Shown: positions 1-7,969 of the stretch, piece by piece
Position numbering within the stretch: the first letter of the stretch is position 1
Layout: each line of letters begins with the position of its first letter
Assembly (NCBI GenBank): GCA_025800145.1
Contig: JAOXSH010000065.1
Coordinates: 1-64,000 of the forward strand
Source: Cohaesibacter sp.
GTDB taxonomy: Bacteria > Pseudomonadota > Alphaproteobacteria > Rhizobiales > Cohaesibacteraceae
Direction: 5' to 3'
Length of the DNA stretch: 64,000 nucleotides
The notes under the pieces: generated by a model
Told to the model about the DNA's origin: nothing
The model's input: only the letters and a program-made list of their open reading frames with translations
Databases searched by the model: none
Position numbers and translations under genes: made by a program

Positions 1-469
1 CCAAATTTTCGGAAACAGTGCCAGACTGGATGCTCACAGCACCTTCTAAAACGATGAGTTGTTCCCGCGTTCCACGTGCATGGGGCTGGCTTTGCAGCGA
101 CCCATGGTCGGCCAATTGAATGTCATAAACTTCATGCCCACCCGCTTCTTCGGGCGGAGATAAAATCAAAATCCGACAGCCTTTCCCCATATTGTCAATG
201 GCCGGAACATCACTCACACGCAGAATATCGATTTGATCCTGCTCGTTGGTTTCATCCAGTAAACCCGCAAAATCAATCTGCAAAGCCCGCATCAAATTCC
301 AAAGGGTAGAAATGGTTGGGCTGCTCTCTCCGCGCTCAATTTGACTCACCATAGACCGCGACACACCGCTCAACTTGGCAATGGCATCCAAGGAAAGCCC
401 TTTTTTACGCCGGGCTTCTTTCAACCTCGCAGGGAGGCGTGTCAGTATATCGTCAAATGGTTCCGTCAT
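1..469 (-). CDS. XRE-family regulator with cupin domain, 3' end outside window
   Basis: Reading leftwards from the ATG at 469, an open frame runs off the left edge, so the C-terminus is missing and the ORF track omits it. I translate MTEPFDDILTRLPARLKEAR, followed by an HTH_3 domain (about residues 10-65) with the typical SxxxIxxIExGxxxPT pattern (SMVSQIERGESSPT). A linker and then the start of a cupin-like beta domain follow (ISPPEEAGGHEV, then LIVLEGAVSIQ). Family knowledge: XRE-cupin proteins are cytoplasmic repressors or activators whose cupin part senses a small ligand. The ligand cannot be told, and the neighbouring HxlR/SnoaL genes give no firm clue. Confidence 0.85.
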   Translation of the reverse strand, partial: MTEPFDDILTRLPARLKEARRKKGLSLDAIAKLSGVSRSMVSQIERGESSPTISTLWNLMRALQIDFAGLLDETNEQDQIDILRVSDVPAIDNMGKGCRILILSPPEEAGGHEVYDIQLADHGSLQSQPHARGTREQLIVLEGAVSIQSGTVSENL

Positions 470-561
470 AACGGATATTTAAGACAGAGCGCAAACCATG
501 TCAACTTTTAGGTTGAGGACGCAAACTCATAAATCTGATGCATCTTTTCGTCTCGCAGGCC

Positions 562-939
562 TCAATCCTGCAAAGCGCGGTCGTAAGTCAGGCGGGCTTC
601 TTTGACCACGTTCATTTGCTCGTGCGACCAATAGACCAGGGGCTTGAGGTTACAGAGCAAATCACGGCCCAGAGGCGTTAAGCCATAAGAGACGGCAACA
701 GGCGGCCCCGGATCCACGTCACGGGTGAGATAGCCATCACGCTGAAGCGCGCGCAAATTCTCAGTCAGCACGCTTTGGGTCACATCGCCAATACAGCGCT
801 TTAAATCGCCAAAGCGCTTTGGCTCATCTTCCAAAGCCAAAATAATAATCATCCGCCATTTGCCCGTCACATTGGACAACACAGAGCGAATACAACAATT
901 TGACGCTTCGGCCTTATTGGCCACACCGATGGGCAACAT
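562..939 (-). CDS. HxlR-family winged-helix transcriptional regulator
   Basis: The 125-residue protein has the HxlR layout. It has an N-terminal Cys pair (NCCIRSVL), a winged helix (VTGKWRMIIILAL, KRFGDLKRCIGDVTQSVLTENLRALQRDGYL) and the wing Y-x-LTPLGRDL. The double Cys near residue 15 suits redox or electrophile sensing, as in HypR or QorR, but that is inference. It is divergent from the SnoaL-like gene at 1159, the usual arrangement for HxlR proteins that repress a neighbouring detoxification or oxidoreductase gene. The length is normal for the family. Confidence 0.9.
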   Translation of the reverse strand: MLPIGVANKAEASNCCIRSVLSNVTGKWRMIIILALEDEPKRFGDLKRCIGDVTQSVLTENLRALQRDGYLTRDVDPGPPVAVSYGLTPLGRDLLCNLKPLVYWSHEQMNVVKEARLTYDRALQD

Positions 940-985
940 GAGAGAATCCAGTAGCTAATCAATACTTATTCCACAGTAGCAACTG

Positions 986-1065
986 ATATCAATTCTGACA
1001 AGTATTTGATTTTCAATAGAGTATCTTTGACCATACCAAGTTATTTTAAAGTACGTAATTGATAT
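986..1065. promoter_or_regulatory. Divergent control region with 9-bp inverted repeat (candidate)
   Basis: Between the HxlR gene and the SnoaL-like gene, ATATCAATT (986-994) and AATTGATAT (1057-1065) form an exact inverted pair in an AT-rich spacer. It may be a pair of half-sites for the HxlR protein, but nine bases in AT-rich DNA is weak evidence. Confidence 0.25.
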
Positions 1066-1158
1066 GTGGTAGCAAATTCATACTATATAGCCAAACGCAA
1101 CCAACGACAGCTTTAAACAGCAGCGCTAAAAAAGTATGGCTTAAAGAAGGATAATATT

Positions 1159-1929
1159 ATGACACCCAAAGAACTGGTTTTAGCCCTTTTCATGGCAGCC
1201 TTTGTGGACCATGACCCGCAAGCAGCAAAAGAGATGGTCAGCCCTGGCTATATCCAGCATAACCCACAGATACAGACCGGAGCAGACGGCCTTGCCACCT
1301 TAATTCCCATTGTCGAAAAATCAGGCATGCGCGTGACAACCCACCGCGTCATTACAGAAGGCGACATGGTGGTGCTGCATAACACTTATGAAAATGCTGA
1401 TGCTTTTGGTGCGCCCTCCCTCGCCGCTTTTGATATTTTTCGCGTCAAGGATGGCAAAGTCGTAGAACATTGGGACAATCTGCAAGCAGTGCCAGACAAA
1501 ACCATGTCCGGTCGCGGCATGACAGATGGCGCAACAAAAATCATCGACCGCGATAAAACAGAAGAAAACAAAGAGCTTGTGCTGGGCTTTGTCCGTGATG
1601 TGCTGGGCGGTGCCGCCCCGCAAAATGTCACCAAATATATGGACCCCAAAGTCTATATGCAGCATAACCCCTCTATTGCCGATGGACTGGCCGGGCTACA
1701 AGCCGCCATCAAAGCCTTTGCCGATCAAGGGCAGGTCATCACCAAATTCGAGCCACAATTTGCTGTGGCAGAGGGCAATTTCGTCTTCGTGGCCACCGAC
1801 GCCACAATGGGCGGCAAACCTTGGGCCTTTTTCGACCTCTGGCGCGTAGAAAAGGGGAAAATCGTCGAACATTGGGACGTAGTCTCCCCCATCCCCGCCC
1901 AAATGGCCCATAAAAACGGCAAATTCTAA
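1159..1929 (+). CDS. Tandem SnoaL/NTF2-like domain protein
   Basis: The 256 residues are two SnoaL-like (ester-cyclase-type) halves, about 1-120 and 135-250. Each half carries the same signatures: YIQHNPQI and MQHNPSI for the HNP segment, and FDIFRVKDGKVVEHWD and FDLWRVEKGKIVEHWD for the core strand and EHWD end. The fold is a small cone-shaped pocket used by polyketide cyclases and many uncharacterised proteins, so the substrate is unknown. A good ribosome-binding site (AAGAAGG) precedes the ATG. Divergence from an HxlR regulator suggests inducible expression. The duplication within one chain is clear, and no signal peptide is seen. Confidence 0.85.
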   Translation: MTPKELVLALFMAAFVDHDPQAAKEMVSPGYIQHNPQIQTGADGLATLIPIVEKSGMRVTTHRVITEGDMVVLHNTYENADAFGAPSLAAFDIFRVKDGKVVEHWDNLQAVPDKTMSGRGMTDGATKIIDRDKTEENKELVLGFVRDVLGGAAPQNVTKYMDPKVYMQHNPSIADGLAGLQAAIKAFADQGQVITKFEPQFAVAEGNFVFVATDATMGGKPWAFFDLWRVEKGKIVEHWDVVSPIPAQMAHKNGKF

Positions 1930-2040
1930 TACCAACGGCATGAAAGATTAACCCGCGCCCATCCCATCAGCTCACAAGTCCCCTCAAAAAAGCGACTGGT
2001 GGGGTGGGCACGCAAAAGCTTAATGCCAACGGCATGAAAC
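1929..2040. repeat. Interspersed repeat, family B (ATACCAACGGCATGAAAGATTAACC)
   Basis: The repeat starts inside the TAA stop of the SnoaL-like gene with ATACCAACGGCATGAAAGAT and continues to a second copy of CCAACGGCATGAAA near 2026-2040. The same sequence recurs at 3069, 7858, 9778, 20760, 36062, 40138 and 43662. In several places it pairs with its inverse ATGCCGTTGGTAT, so the intact unit is a small palindromic element. Confidence 0.8.
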
Positions 2041-2160
2041 CCGCCGCCCCTGTTTTTCATTGCATTTTTCTTTTCGCCCCCTGCTTCTTTCCCGTAAGAA
2101 ATCTTTGTAAGATATACAGCCAAAGACACTTGGAAGACTGGAAAAGAAACTGGACAATTG

Positions 2161-3108
2161 ATGGGCAAAATAACCATTCTTGATGGCGGCTTGGGCCGTG
2201 AATTAACGCGCTTTGGGGCAGAAGTAAAACAGCCTCACTGGTCAGCTGAGGCTTTAATGACCAAGCCAGACGCGGTCAAGCGCACCCATCAGGCCTTTTT
2301 TGAGGCAGGAGCCAGCATTGCAACGACGGCCAATTATGCCGTCATTCCGTTCCATATCGGGCAAGAATTATTCGATACAAGAGGGGCAGAGCTGGCCGCT
2401 CTCTCTGGCAAGCTGGCACGCGAGGCAGCAAACGATGCCAACACAAAAAGCGCAGGGTCAAAGACAGCCCAAGGAAAAGAGGTCAAAGTGGCAGGCTGCC
2501 TGCCCCCTGCCTGCGGCTCTTACCTGCCAGAGCGTTTCGAGCCAGAGGCCGCCCGTCATATTTTGAGTATTTTGGTCAAAAGCCTGGAACCCTATGTCGA
2601 TATCTGGCTGGCAGAAACCATGAGCAGCCTTGAAGAAATGCGCATAACGGCGCAAGCTGTCGCCCAAAGTGACAAACCCCTTTGGATATCCTGTAGCCTG
2701 CGTGATGAAGGCCACCCCCCCAACCCTCAATTGCGCTCTGGCGAAAGCGTGAAAGAGGCAAGCGAGCTTGCAGCAACGCTGGGAGCCAACGCCCTTTTGT
2801 TCAATTGCTCCCTGCCAGAAGTGATGGAAGACGCCATCCTCACAGCCCGCAAAAGCCTTGCCCAAAGCAACTCTTCCATTCCGCTGGGGGTCTATGCCAA
2901 TGGCTTTGCGCCAAAACCACGCGAGGGAGCGGCCAATGAAAGCCTTGCCCAAATCCGAGAAGAGCTGGACGCCCCATCCTATCTGAAATGGGCAGAAATC
3001 TGGGTCAAAGCAGGGGCAAGCCTCATTGGCGGATGCTGCGGCATCGGCACCGAGCATATCCAGCACTTATACCAATGGCATGAAAGATTAACCAGATCAT
3101 CATCATAA
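2161..3108 (+). CDS. mmuM: Homocysteine S-methyltransferase family protein
   Basis: This 315-residue protein has the homocysteine-binding barrel of the MmuM/BHMT family: DGGLGRELTRFG at the N-terminus, TTANYA, and the zinc-binding Cys pair in IGGCCGIGTEHI near residue 295, with a further Cys in LLFNCSLPE. Family members move a methyl group from S-methylmethionine or a betaine to homocysteine to make methionine in the cytoplasm. The donor here is not shown by sequence, so the symbol is tentative. I use the ATG at 2161 rather than the overlapping TTG at 2158. The last residues (YQWHERLT) are encoded by a family-B interspersed repeat, so the native C-terminus has been replaced or extended. Confidence 0.88.
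   Translation: MGKITILDGGLGRELTRFGAEVKQPHWSAEALMTKPDAVKRTHQAFFEAGASIATTANYAVIPFHIGQELFDTRGAELAALSGKLAREAANDANTKSAGSKTAQGKEVKVAGCLPPACGSYLPERFEPEAARHILSILVKSLEPYVDIWLAETMSSLEEMRITAQAVAQSDKPLWISCSLRDEGHPPNPQLRSGESVKEASELAATLGANALLFNCSLPEVMEDAILTARKSLAQSNSSIPLGVYANGFAPKPREGAANESLAQIREELDAPSYLKWAEIWVKAGASLIGGCCGIGTEHIQHLYQWHERLTRSSS
3069..3093. repeat. Family B repeat forming the 3' end of a gene
   Basis: ATACCAATGGCATGAAAGAT (first bases of the copy) matches the intergenic family-B repeat with one change and lies in frame inside the homocysteine methyltransferase gene. It supplies the C-terminal residues YQWHERLT. Confidence 0.75.
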
Positions 3109-3120
3109 GGGGAAGGCACC

Positions 3121-3741
3121 TTGCTTGAATTATATTTTGCGCCAAACACCATTTCCATCGCAATTGCCATCGCGCTGGAAGAAAGCGGCTTGGACTATTG
3201 CACCAAACCCGTCAATTTTGCCGCATCCGAGCAAATGAGCGAGCCTTATGCCAGCCTCAATCCCAAAGGGCGCGTTCCCACATTGGTGACCGAGCATGGC
3301 CCCTTGACGGAAACTGGCGCTATTTTGGACTATATCCATAGCCTTGCCCCACAAAAAGGCCTTGTGCCATCTGACGTGCTTGCCAGCGCCAAAATGCGCG
3401 AAGCCATGTTCTATTTTGCTTCCACCATGCATGTGAACCACGCCCACAAATTGCGCGGCTCCCGATGGGCCGATAAAGAGGCAAGCTGGGAAGATATGCG
3501 CGCCAAAGTCTCCCAAACCATGACAGCCTCTTGCGACTATGTAGAGAAAAACCTCATCAAAGGCCCCTTTATATTGGGAGAGACTTTCTCCCTCGCAGAC
3601 CCTTATCTTTATATGATCTCAACATGGGCAACAGGCGATGGGGTGGATCTTTCGCGCTTTCCCAAATTGCTGACCCTGATGGCAGAAATGGAAAAACGCC
3701 CTTCAGTGCAAGCCGTTAAAGCCGCCAAAATGCTCTTTTAA
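3121..3741 (+). CDS. Glutathione S-transferase
   Basis: The 206 residues show a GST N-terminal thioredoxin-like domain (LELYFAPNTIS, PKGRVPTLV, then ETGAILDYI for glutathione binding) and an all-helical C-terminal domain with LADPYLYMISTW. The start is TTG at 3121, behind a GGGGAAGG ribosome-binding site. It begins 12 bases after the homocysteine methyltransferase stop, so the two may be co-transcribed. Bacterial GSTs conjugate or reduce electrophiles with glutathione in the cytoplasm, but this sequence does not reveal the substrate. A family-A repeat begins directly after its stop codon. Confidence 0.92.
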   Translation: MLELYFAPNTISIAIAIALEESGLDYCTKPVNFAASEQMSEPYASLNPKGRVPTLVTEHGPLTETGAILDYIHSLAPQKGLVPSDVLASAKMREAMFYFASTMHVNHAHKLRGSRWADKEASWEDMRAKVSQTMTASCDYVEKNLIKGPFILGETFSLADPYLYMISTWATGDGVDLSRFPKLLTLMAEMEKRPSVQAVKAAKMLF

Positions 3742-3878
3742 GAGCCTGACTTAAGCGTCCTTGGCCTAGCCCTCTCCCCCACCCAACCACCGGTCATGGT
3801 ACCCTAGTGGGTGGTTGGGTGGGGGAGAGGGCTGGAAATGTAGCCTAAAAGCCTCATTCCGAGGCTTTTAAATCGGAC
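3742..3878. repeat. Interspersed palindromic element, family A copy 1
   Basis: The element opens with GAGCCTGACTTAAG and closes with GGCTTTTAAATCGG, roughly inverted ends. Its core (3768-3833) has perfect 24-bp arms, AGCCCTCTCCCCCACCCAAC.. paired with ..GTTGGGTGGGGGAGAGGGCT. Related cores lie at 18495-18566 and 60757-60828, and isolated ends at 20038, 31370, 36077, 38613 and 62217. As RNA it would form a very stable hairpin and could protect or end the upstream transcript. Confidence 0.85.
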
Positions 3879-3904
3879 AAGTGATACAAAACCGGAGACT
3901 GACC

Positions 3905-4777
3905 ATGACCATGAAATCAGAAGTGGCGGGACAAGGCATTGTGCGCCTTATTGCCAAAAAGAAAGGGCCAGTCATTGGCCCAGTGATTGGCATAGTCTGC
4001 AATGTGCATGGCAACGAATTATGTGGCCGCAAGGCGGTGCATCGCGTCTTGTCAAATTATGAGATAGAGCGCGGAACCCTTGTGCTGATTGATGGCAACC
4101 CCAATGCAGCCTTGCTTGGCAGACGTTATGTGAGCGCGGACATGAACCGCATGTTCACAACCAAACAATTGAACAAGAAAAACCCCAAGCAAGATTTGAA
4201 ACGCGCTCAATATCTCGCCCAAAAGCTGCCCAAACTCGGCCTTGATCAGGTGATTGACTTTCACTCCACCACCAGTGAAACGCCCCATCCCTTCACGGTG
4301 AGCTTTCCTGGAACAAAGGAAATGACCTCACTCTGTCCCATGCCCCAAATCTTTGGCTGGAGCGGCATTGTCAAAGGCACTTTAATCGAATGGCTCTGCA
4401 ACCAAGGCATCCCCGCCGTGGTGGTCGAAGCCGGACGGCATGAAGCCCAAAGCTCCATCGACATGGCCGAACAAACACTGCTCTCCATCCTCTCTCACTT
4501 TGGCCTGATCACCCCCAAAAAGCCGATCAAATTCAAAAAACCACCGCAATATAAAGTGCTGGAACGAGTCATGGTCGGCGATCATGCATCTTTCAAATTC
4601 AAAAAAGACTATTCAAGCTTTGAAGCCCTCAAACCGGGCGAAACAATCGCCAAAGACAAAACCCAAATCTACAAAGCCCCCAATAAGAAGGGGCTGATGA
4701 TGCTCATGCCCAGCACACAAGCCCACATAGACAAAAAAATCTCCAGAGGCGCTTATTACCTAATGCAAAAGATCTGA
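3905..4777 (+). CDS. Succinylglutamate desuccinylase/aspartoacylase family zinc hydrolase
   Basis: The 290-residue protein is an M14-type (AstE/AspA) deacylase. It has the zinc ligands HGNE (NVHGNELCG, near residue 34), the substrate loop DGNPNA, the arginine region ADMNRMF and the third zinc ligand in DFHSTTSETPHPF, with a later VVEAGRHE segment. Such enzymes cleave N-acyl amino acids (N-acetylaspartate, N-succinylglutamate). Which acyl amino acid is used here cannot be told. I chose the ATG at 3905 because GGAG sits seven bases upstream. The track starts at an upstream GTG (3881), inside repeat DNA. No arginine-succinyltransferase genes are nearby, so it is unlikely to be AstE proper. Confidence 0.85.
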   Translation: MTMKSEVAGQGIVRLIAKKKGPVIGPVIGIVCNVHGNELCGRKAVHRVLSNYEIERGTLVLIDGNPNAALLGRRYVSADMNRMFTTKQLNKKNPKQDLKRAQYLAQKLPKLGLDQVIDFHSTTSETPHPFTVSFPGTKEMTSLCPMPQIFGWSGIVKGTLIEWLCNQGIPAVVVEAGRHEAQSSIDMAEQTLLSILSHFGLITPKKPIKFKKPPQYKVLERVMVGDHASFKFKKDYSSFEALKPGETIAKDKTQIYKAPNKKGLMMLMPSTQAHIDKKISRGAYYLMQKI

Positions 4778-4811
4778 GCCGGGGAGCTGTAAACAGCACA
4801 AAACAAACAAA

Positions 4812-5012
4812 AAGGCCGGTCAAAACCCGGCCTTGGCGCTGGGGGATGCTGGTAGAGATACTGAGTTTATTTATGGCCTCAAGGCACAGACCAACCAATC
4901 CAGCCGCCATCACCAATCGTAAGATAGAGCATATTTTTCGAAAAGTGTGTGCGGTTTTCGGACAAAAATATGCTTAGAAACAAAGACTAAAGCATAATAC
5001 CAACAGCATAAA
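4812..5012. repeat. Gap with hairpin, family C repeat and a family B half-site
   Basis: This gap holds three things. A perfect 8-bp hairpin (AAGGCCGG/CCGGCCTT, 4812-4834) follows an A-rich run, so its T-tail is on the minus strand. A family-C element starts AGAGCATATTTTTCGAAAAG at 4927 and folds on ACAAAAATATGCT. A degenerate family-B end, ATACCAACAGCAT, lies near 4998. No coding region is seen. Confidence 0.65.
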
Positions 5013-5046
5013 CACAGCCTCACATCCTTATAAGGGTGGCTTGCCC

Positions 5047-6375
5047 ATGTCAGATAAAAGCATGTCAGATAAAAACATGCCAGATAAAAGCATGCCAGAT
5101 AAAAGCATGCCAGATAAAAGCTTTCTTTCTTTGCCTCGATATGCGCTTTTTGCCGGCGCTGTGGCGCTGTGTGGTTTGCCTTTATATATCCACCTGCCCG
5201 CCTTTTTGGCGCTGGACTATGGCATAAGCTTACAAGCTTTGGGTGGGCTGTTGCTGGCCTTACGATTGCTCGATTTTGTGCAAGACCCCTTGCTCGGCTG
5301 GCTCTTGTCCCGACAAACCAAAAGGCTGAATGCGCTTGCTCTTAGCGCTTGCTTGGTGCTGGCAATCGGCATGGTGGGGTTATTTGCCATCCCCGCACCA
5401 ACCGCGCCATTGCTCTGGATTGCCACATGTCTGGCTTTGGCCTTTACCGGTTTTTCGCTTTTATCGATCCTGATTTACGCCGATGGGGTCGAGCGTGGGG
5501 CCTCTGATGGCCATGTGCGTGTGGCCACATGGCGCGAATTGGGCACGCTTTTGGGCATCAGCCTTGCTTGCCTTTTGCCTTTTTTGCTGCCGGGCAATGG
5601 CTATCGGGGCTTTGCAATTTTCGTCGCAATCGCTCTTACTCTGGCTGCTCTTTCCATGCGCGGGCAATGGCAGCCCGTGCGCTTTGTCATGCCGTCCCTT
5701 GCCCCTCTTTTTCGCCAACGGCAAATGCGCGTCTTTTTGCTGTTGGCTTTTTTAAATGCCCTGCCGGTTGCGGTCACCTCAACCCTTTTTGTGTTCTTTG
5801 TGCAATTCCGCTTGCAAGCACCAGACCATGCGGGGCTTTTTCTGGTGCTGTTTTTTGTCTGCGCAGCCCTTTCCACCCCGCTTTGGCGGCTTGCAGCAAA
5901 ACACTTTGGCGCACGCAAAACATTGGCCGCAGGCATGGGTCTGGCTATGCTCAGCTTCATTTGGGCATTCAGCTTAAGCACTGGCGATCTTGCGTATTTT
6001 GCGCTGGTTTGCATTGCATCAGGGGCCGCATTGGGGGCAGATATGATGCTCCTGCCAGCCCTTTTTTCACGCTATCAAAGCCATGCCAAAATCAGCCCCG
6101 CTCTTGCCTTTGGCTTTTGGAATTTCTGCGGCAAAGCCTCTCTCGCCCTTGCCGCCGGGCTGGTTTTGCCCATGCTGGCTTGGGCAGGCTTTGCCATTGA
6201 TGGGCCCAAAACTGAGAGCGCCCTGACAGCTTTGAGCTTTCTCTATGCCATTGTGCCTTGTGCACTAAAACTCGCCGCCCTTGCACTGCTGCTCTTTGCC
6301 ATAGAAGACAAGGCCAGCGCTGATCCAGCCCCGATTAGCATGCGTAAGGAAAACATGAAGGCGCACACAAAATGA
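5047..6375 (+). CDS. MFS (GPH-like) transporter with repetitive N-terminus
   Basis: This is a 12-helix major-facilitator protein of about 440 residues in the glycoside-pentoside-hexuronide style. It has FVQDPLLGWLL in the helix 2-3 region, where GPH carriers have D-PLxG, and long Leu/Ala-rich helices to the end. The N-terminus is five copies of a 15-base unit, ATGCCAGATAAAAGC with small changes, giving repeated MPDKS. Each copy supplies an ATG, so the exact start is uncertain; I use the first, 5047. It lies 13 bases from a chalcone-isomerase-like gene. Family knowledge: this MFS type and that protein often sit in a cluster with cyclopropane-fatty-acid synthase and DUF1365 genes, which are absent here. 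Confidence 0.85.
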   Translation: MSDKSMSDKNMPDKSMPDKSMPDKSFLSLPRYALFAGAVALCGLPLYIHLPAFLALDYGISLQALGGLLLALRLLDFVQDPLLGWLLSRQTKRLNALALSACLVLAIGMVGLFAIPAPTAPLLWIATCLALAFTGFSLLSILIYADGVERGASDGHVRVATWRELGTLLGISLACLLPFLLPGNGYRGFAIFVAIALTLAALSMRGQWQPVRFVMPSLAPLFRQRQMRVFLLLAFLNALPVAVTSTLFVFFVQFRLQAPDHAGLFLVLFFVCAALSTPLWRLAAKHFGARKTLAAGMGLAMLSFIWAFSLSTGDLAYFALVCIASGAALGADMMLLPALFSRYQSHAKISPALAFGFWNFCGKASLALAAGLVLPMLAWAGFAIDGPKTESALTALSFLYAIVPCALKLAALALLLFAIEDKASADPAPISMRKENMKAHTK

Positions 6376-6388
6376 ATGAGGCGGGAGC

Positions 6389-6943
6389 ATGACAAACATA
6401 GCAACCAAAGCACAACATCTTATCTTGCTCATGGCGCTCATCCTCTCACCCCTTATCATCAGCAAGGAAAGCCACGCCAGCTCAATCGCACCAGACATTC
6501 AGGCCCGCCTCTCTGCGCCTGATAAAATTGGCCAAGTGGATGCCCGCTTTTTGGGCTTGCGGCTTTATTCAGCCGCTCTGTTCACCGAAAAGGGCACGCC
6601 CTTTCGCTGGCAACGCCCTTTTGCGCTGGAGCTGACCTACAAACGCAGCTTTAGCCGCAAGCGTCTGGTCAGCGCCTCTCTTTCCGAATTAGAGCGAGTG
6701 GAAGGCAAACAAGCGGACCATAAAAGCATAGAAACCAAACTGAATGGCTGTTTTAAAGCGGTCAAAGCCCGTGATCGGTTTGTCGCCATACCGCAGGGCA
6801 AAAACAGCGTTAGCTTTTTGCTCAATGGCCGCCAAACCTGCCGCATCAATCATAGCAACATTCGTAAGCGGCTTCTTGGCATCTGGCTGTCAGATACATC
6901 GCGCGACAAACAGGCAAGCCGACGGTTAAGAGGTCTAAATTAG
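6389..6943 (+). CDS. Chalcone-isomerase-like periplasmic protein
   Basis: The 184-residue protein has an N-terminal signal peptide (LILLMALILSPLIISKESHA) and a body matching the bacterial chalcone-isomerase-like fold: VDARFLGLRLYSAALFTEKG, FALELTYKRSFSRKRLVSASLSELERV, and IPQGKNSVSFLLNGR. Bacterial members are secreted or lipid-associated and have no proven isomerase activity. It follows the MFS gene by 13 bases, so an operon is likely. A role in membrane lipid or fatty-acid handling is inferred only from where the family usually occurs. Confidence 0.8.
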   Translation: MTNIATKAQHLILLMALILSPLIISKESHASSIAPDIQARLSAPDKIGQVDARFLGLRLYSAALFTEKGTPFRWQRPFALELTYKRSFSRKRLVSASLSELERVEGKQADHKSIETKLNGCFKAVKARDRFVAIPQGKNSVSFLLNGRQTCRINHSNIRKRLLGIWLSDTSRDKQASRRLRGLN

Positions 6944-6987
6944 GACATAGACTCATCAATGTGATGCATTTGCTAGAGCATATTTTT

Positions 6988-7821
6988 CTATAAAAAACGG
7001 ATATCGGTGACGTCGGCTATGAAGAAAGGAAAATAGGCGTCCGTTCCAATCAAATTGCCTGCCTCGACATGGCTCGGCAAAACAAAGCCATCAAAAGTGC
7101 GAAAGTCCGACATATATCCTCCAAAAGATTGAAGGCGATAGTCTTTATCTTTGTTGGCATTGCTCCAGCGTTGCATCCCGATTTGCACCGGGCGACCCTC
7201 TTTATCAATCCTCACATCAATGGATTGACGCATCCCATTATGCTCCACAGTAAGGCGTGCTGTCTGCGCATCGACCGCATCCCACACAATGCCCGGCCCG
7301 GGCAAAACAGCCGCAGGTGTCCAAAAAATAGCCTCCGCAAGATAACGAGCAAAGCCAGATCGGTTATGGTCCTTCGTTCCCCCCGCTCTGGCAACCGGAA
7401 CAATCCCGCCAAGCCAAAAGCGCGTCCAATTGGCGCTGTCAGATCCCGAAATTCTCTTGATCATGGACCCGCAAGACATCTTCCAGACAAAGCCTTCAGG
7501 CGCAGCCAAAACCTGCTCGGCCCTCATCGGCATATAAGCCGGGGCCTCTTTACTGCCTATTGAAAATTGACCGCGCATGGAAATCTCAGCAACCCTATGA
7601 AGAGGCGTTCCCTCTTTGATTGTGAAACAAAAATACCGTCTTGCTGGCTCCGGCAACTCTTCGACCATCACCTTTGAAAAAACTGCTGGCCGCACGGATC
7701 CCAGCGCCAGCAATCTCTCCTTTTCCGCACGATCCACACGATGATCCATCATACGCCAAAAGAAGAGCGCGGAAAGGATCAACAGGATCAGAATGAAAAA
7801 TATCAGCACGGCAATCTTCAT
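6988..7821 (-). CDS. DUF6544-family membrane-anchored protein
   Basis: The 277 residues begin with one transmembrane helix (IAVLIFFILILLILSALFFW). A soluble domain of the DUF6544/DUF6920 type follows: LPEPARRYF, VAEISMRGQF, LAEAIFWTPAAVLPG, FDGFVLPSHVEAGNLIGTD. The function is unknown. The position after the chalcone-isomerase-like gene is convergent, with only about 45 bases between. The stop codon lies at the edge of a truncated family-C repeat (GAGCATATTTTTC at about 6976-6988). Confidence 0.8.
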   Translation of the reverse strand: MKIAVLIFFILILLILSALFFWRMMDHRVDRAEKERLLALGSVRPAVFSKVMVEELPEPARRYFCFTIKEGTPLHRVAEISMRGQFSIGSKEAPAYMPMRAEQVLAAPEGFVWKMSCGSMIKRISGSDSANWTRFWLGGIVPVARAGGTKDHNRSGFARYLAEAIFWTPAAVLPGPGIVWDAVDAQTARLTVEHNGMRQSIDVRIDKEGRPVQIGMQRWSNANKDKDYRLQSFGGYMSDFRTFDGFVLPSHVEAGNLIGTDAYFPFFIADVTDIRFL

Positions 7822-7857
7822 AGCCTTTCATTTCAATCCATCAATGGATCACATTCA

Positions 7858-7934
7858 TACCAACAGCATGAAAGATACCTTCTCAGTAAACCATTTCAAG
7901 GCATCCTATGGGTCAATTTTAATGCCGTTGGTAT
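7858..7934. repeat. Interspersed repeat, family B (complete palindrome)
   Basis: ATACCAACAGCATGAAAGAT at the left and ATGCCGTTGGTAT at the right are inverted copies about 60 bases apart. The copy lies between the start of the DUF6544 gene and the 3' end of rtcR. Confidence 0.75.
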
Positions 7935-7969
7935 AAAACCGCCTTCCTGCACCCCAAAGCCCCACATAG

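Noticed and set aside
1321-1941. Several minus-strand ORFs over the SnoaL-like gene
   Set aside because: Shadows; the plus frame has two recognisable domains and a ribosome-binding site.
4812-4834. Terminator of the deacylase gene
   Set aside because: The stem is perfect, but the T-rich side is on the minus strand, where no gene ends; it may be a hairpin of the repeat region instead.
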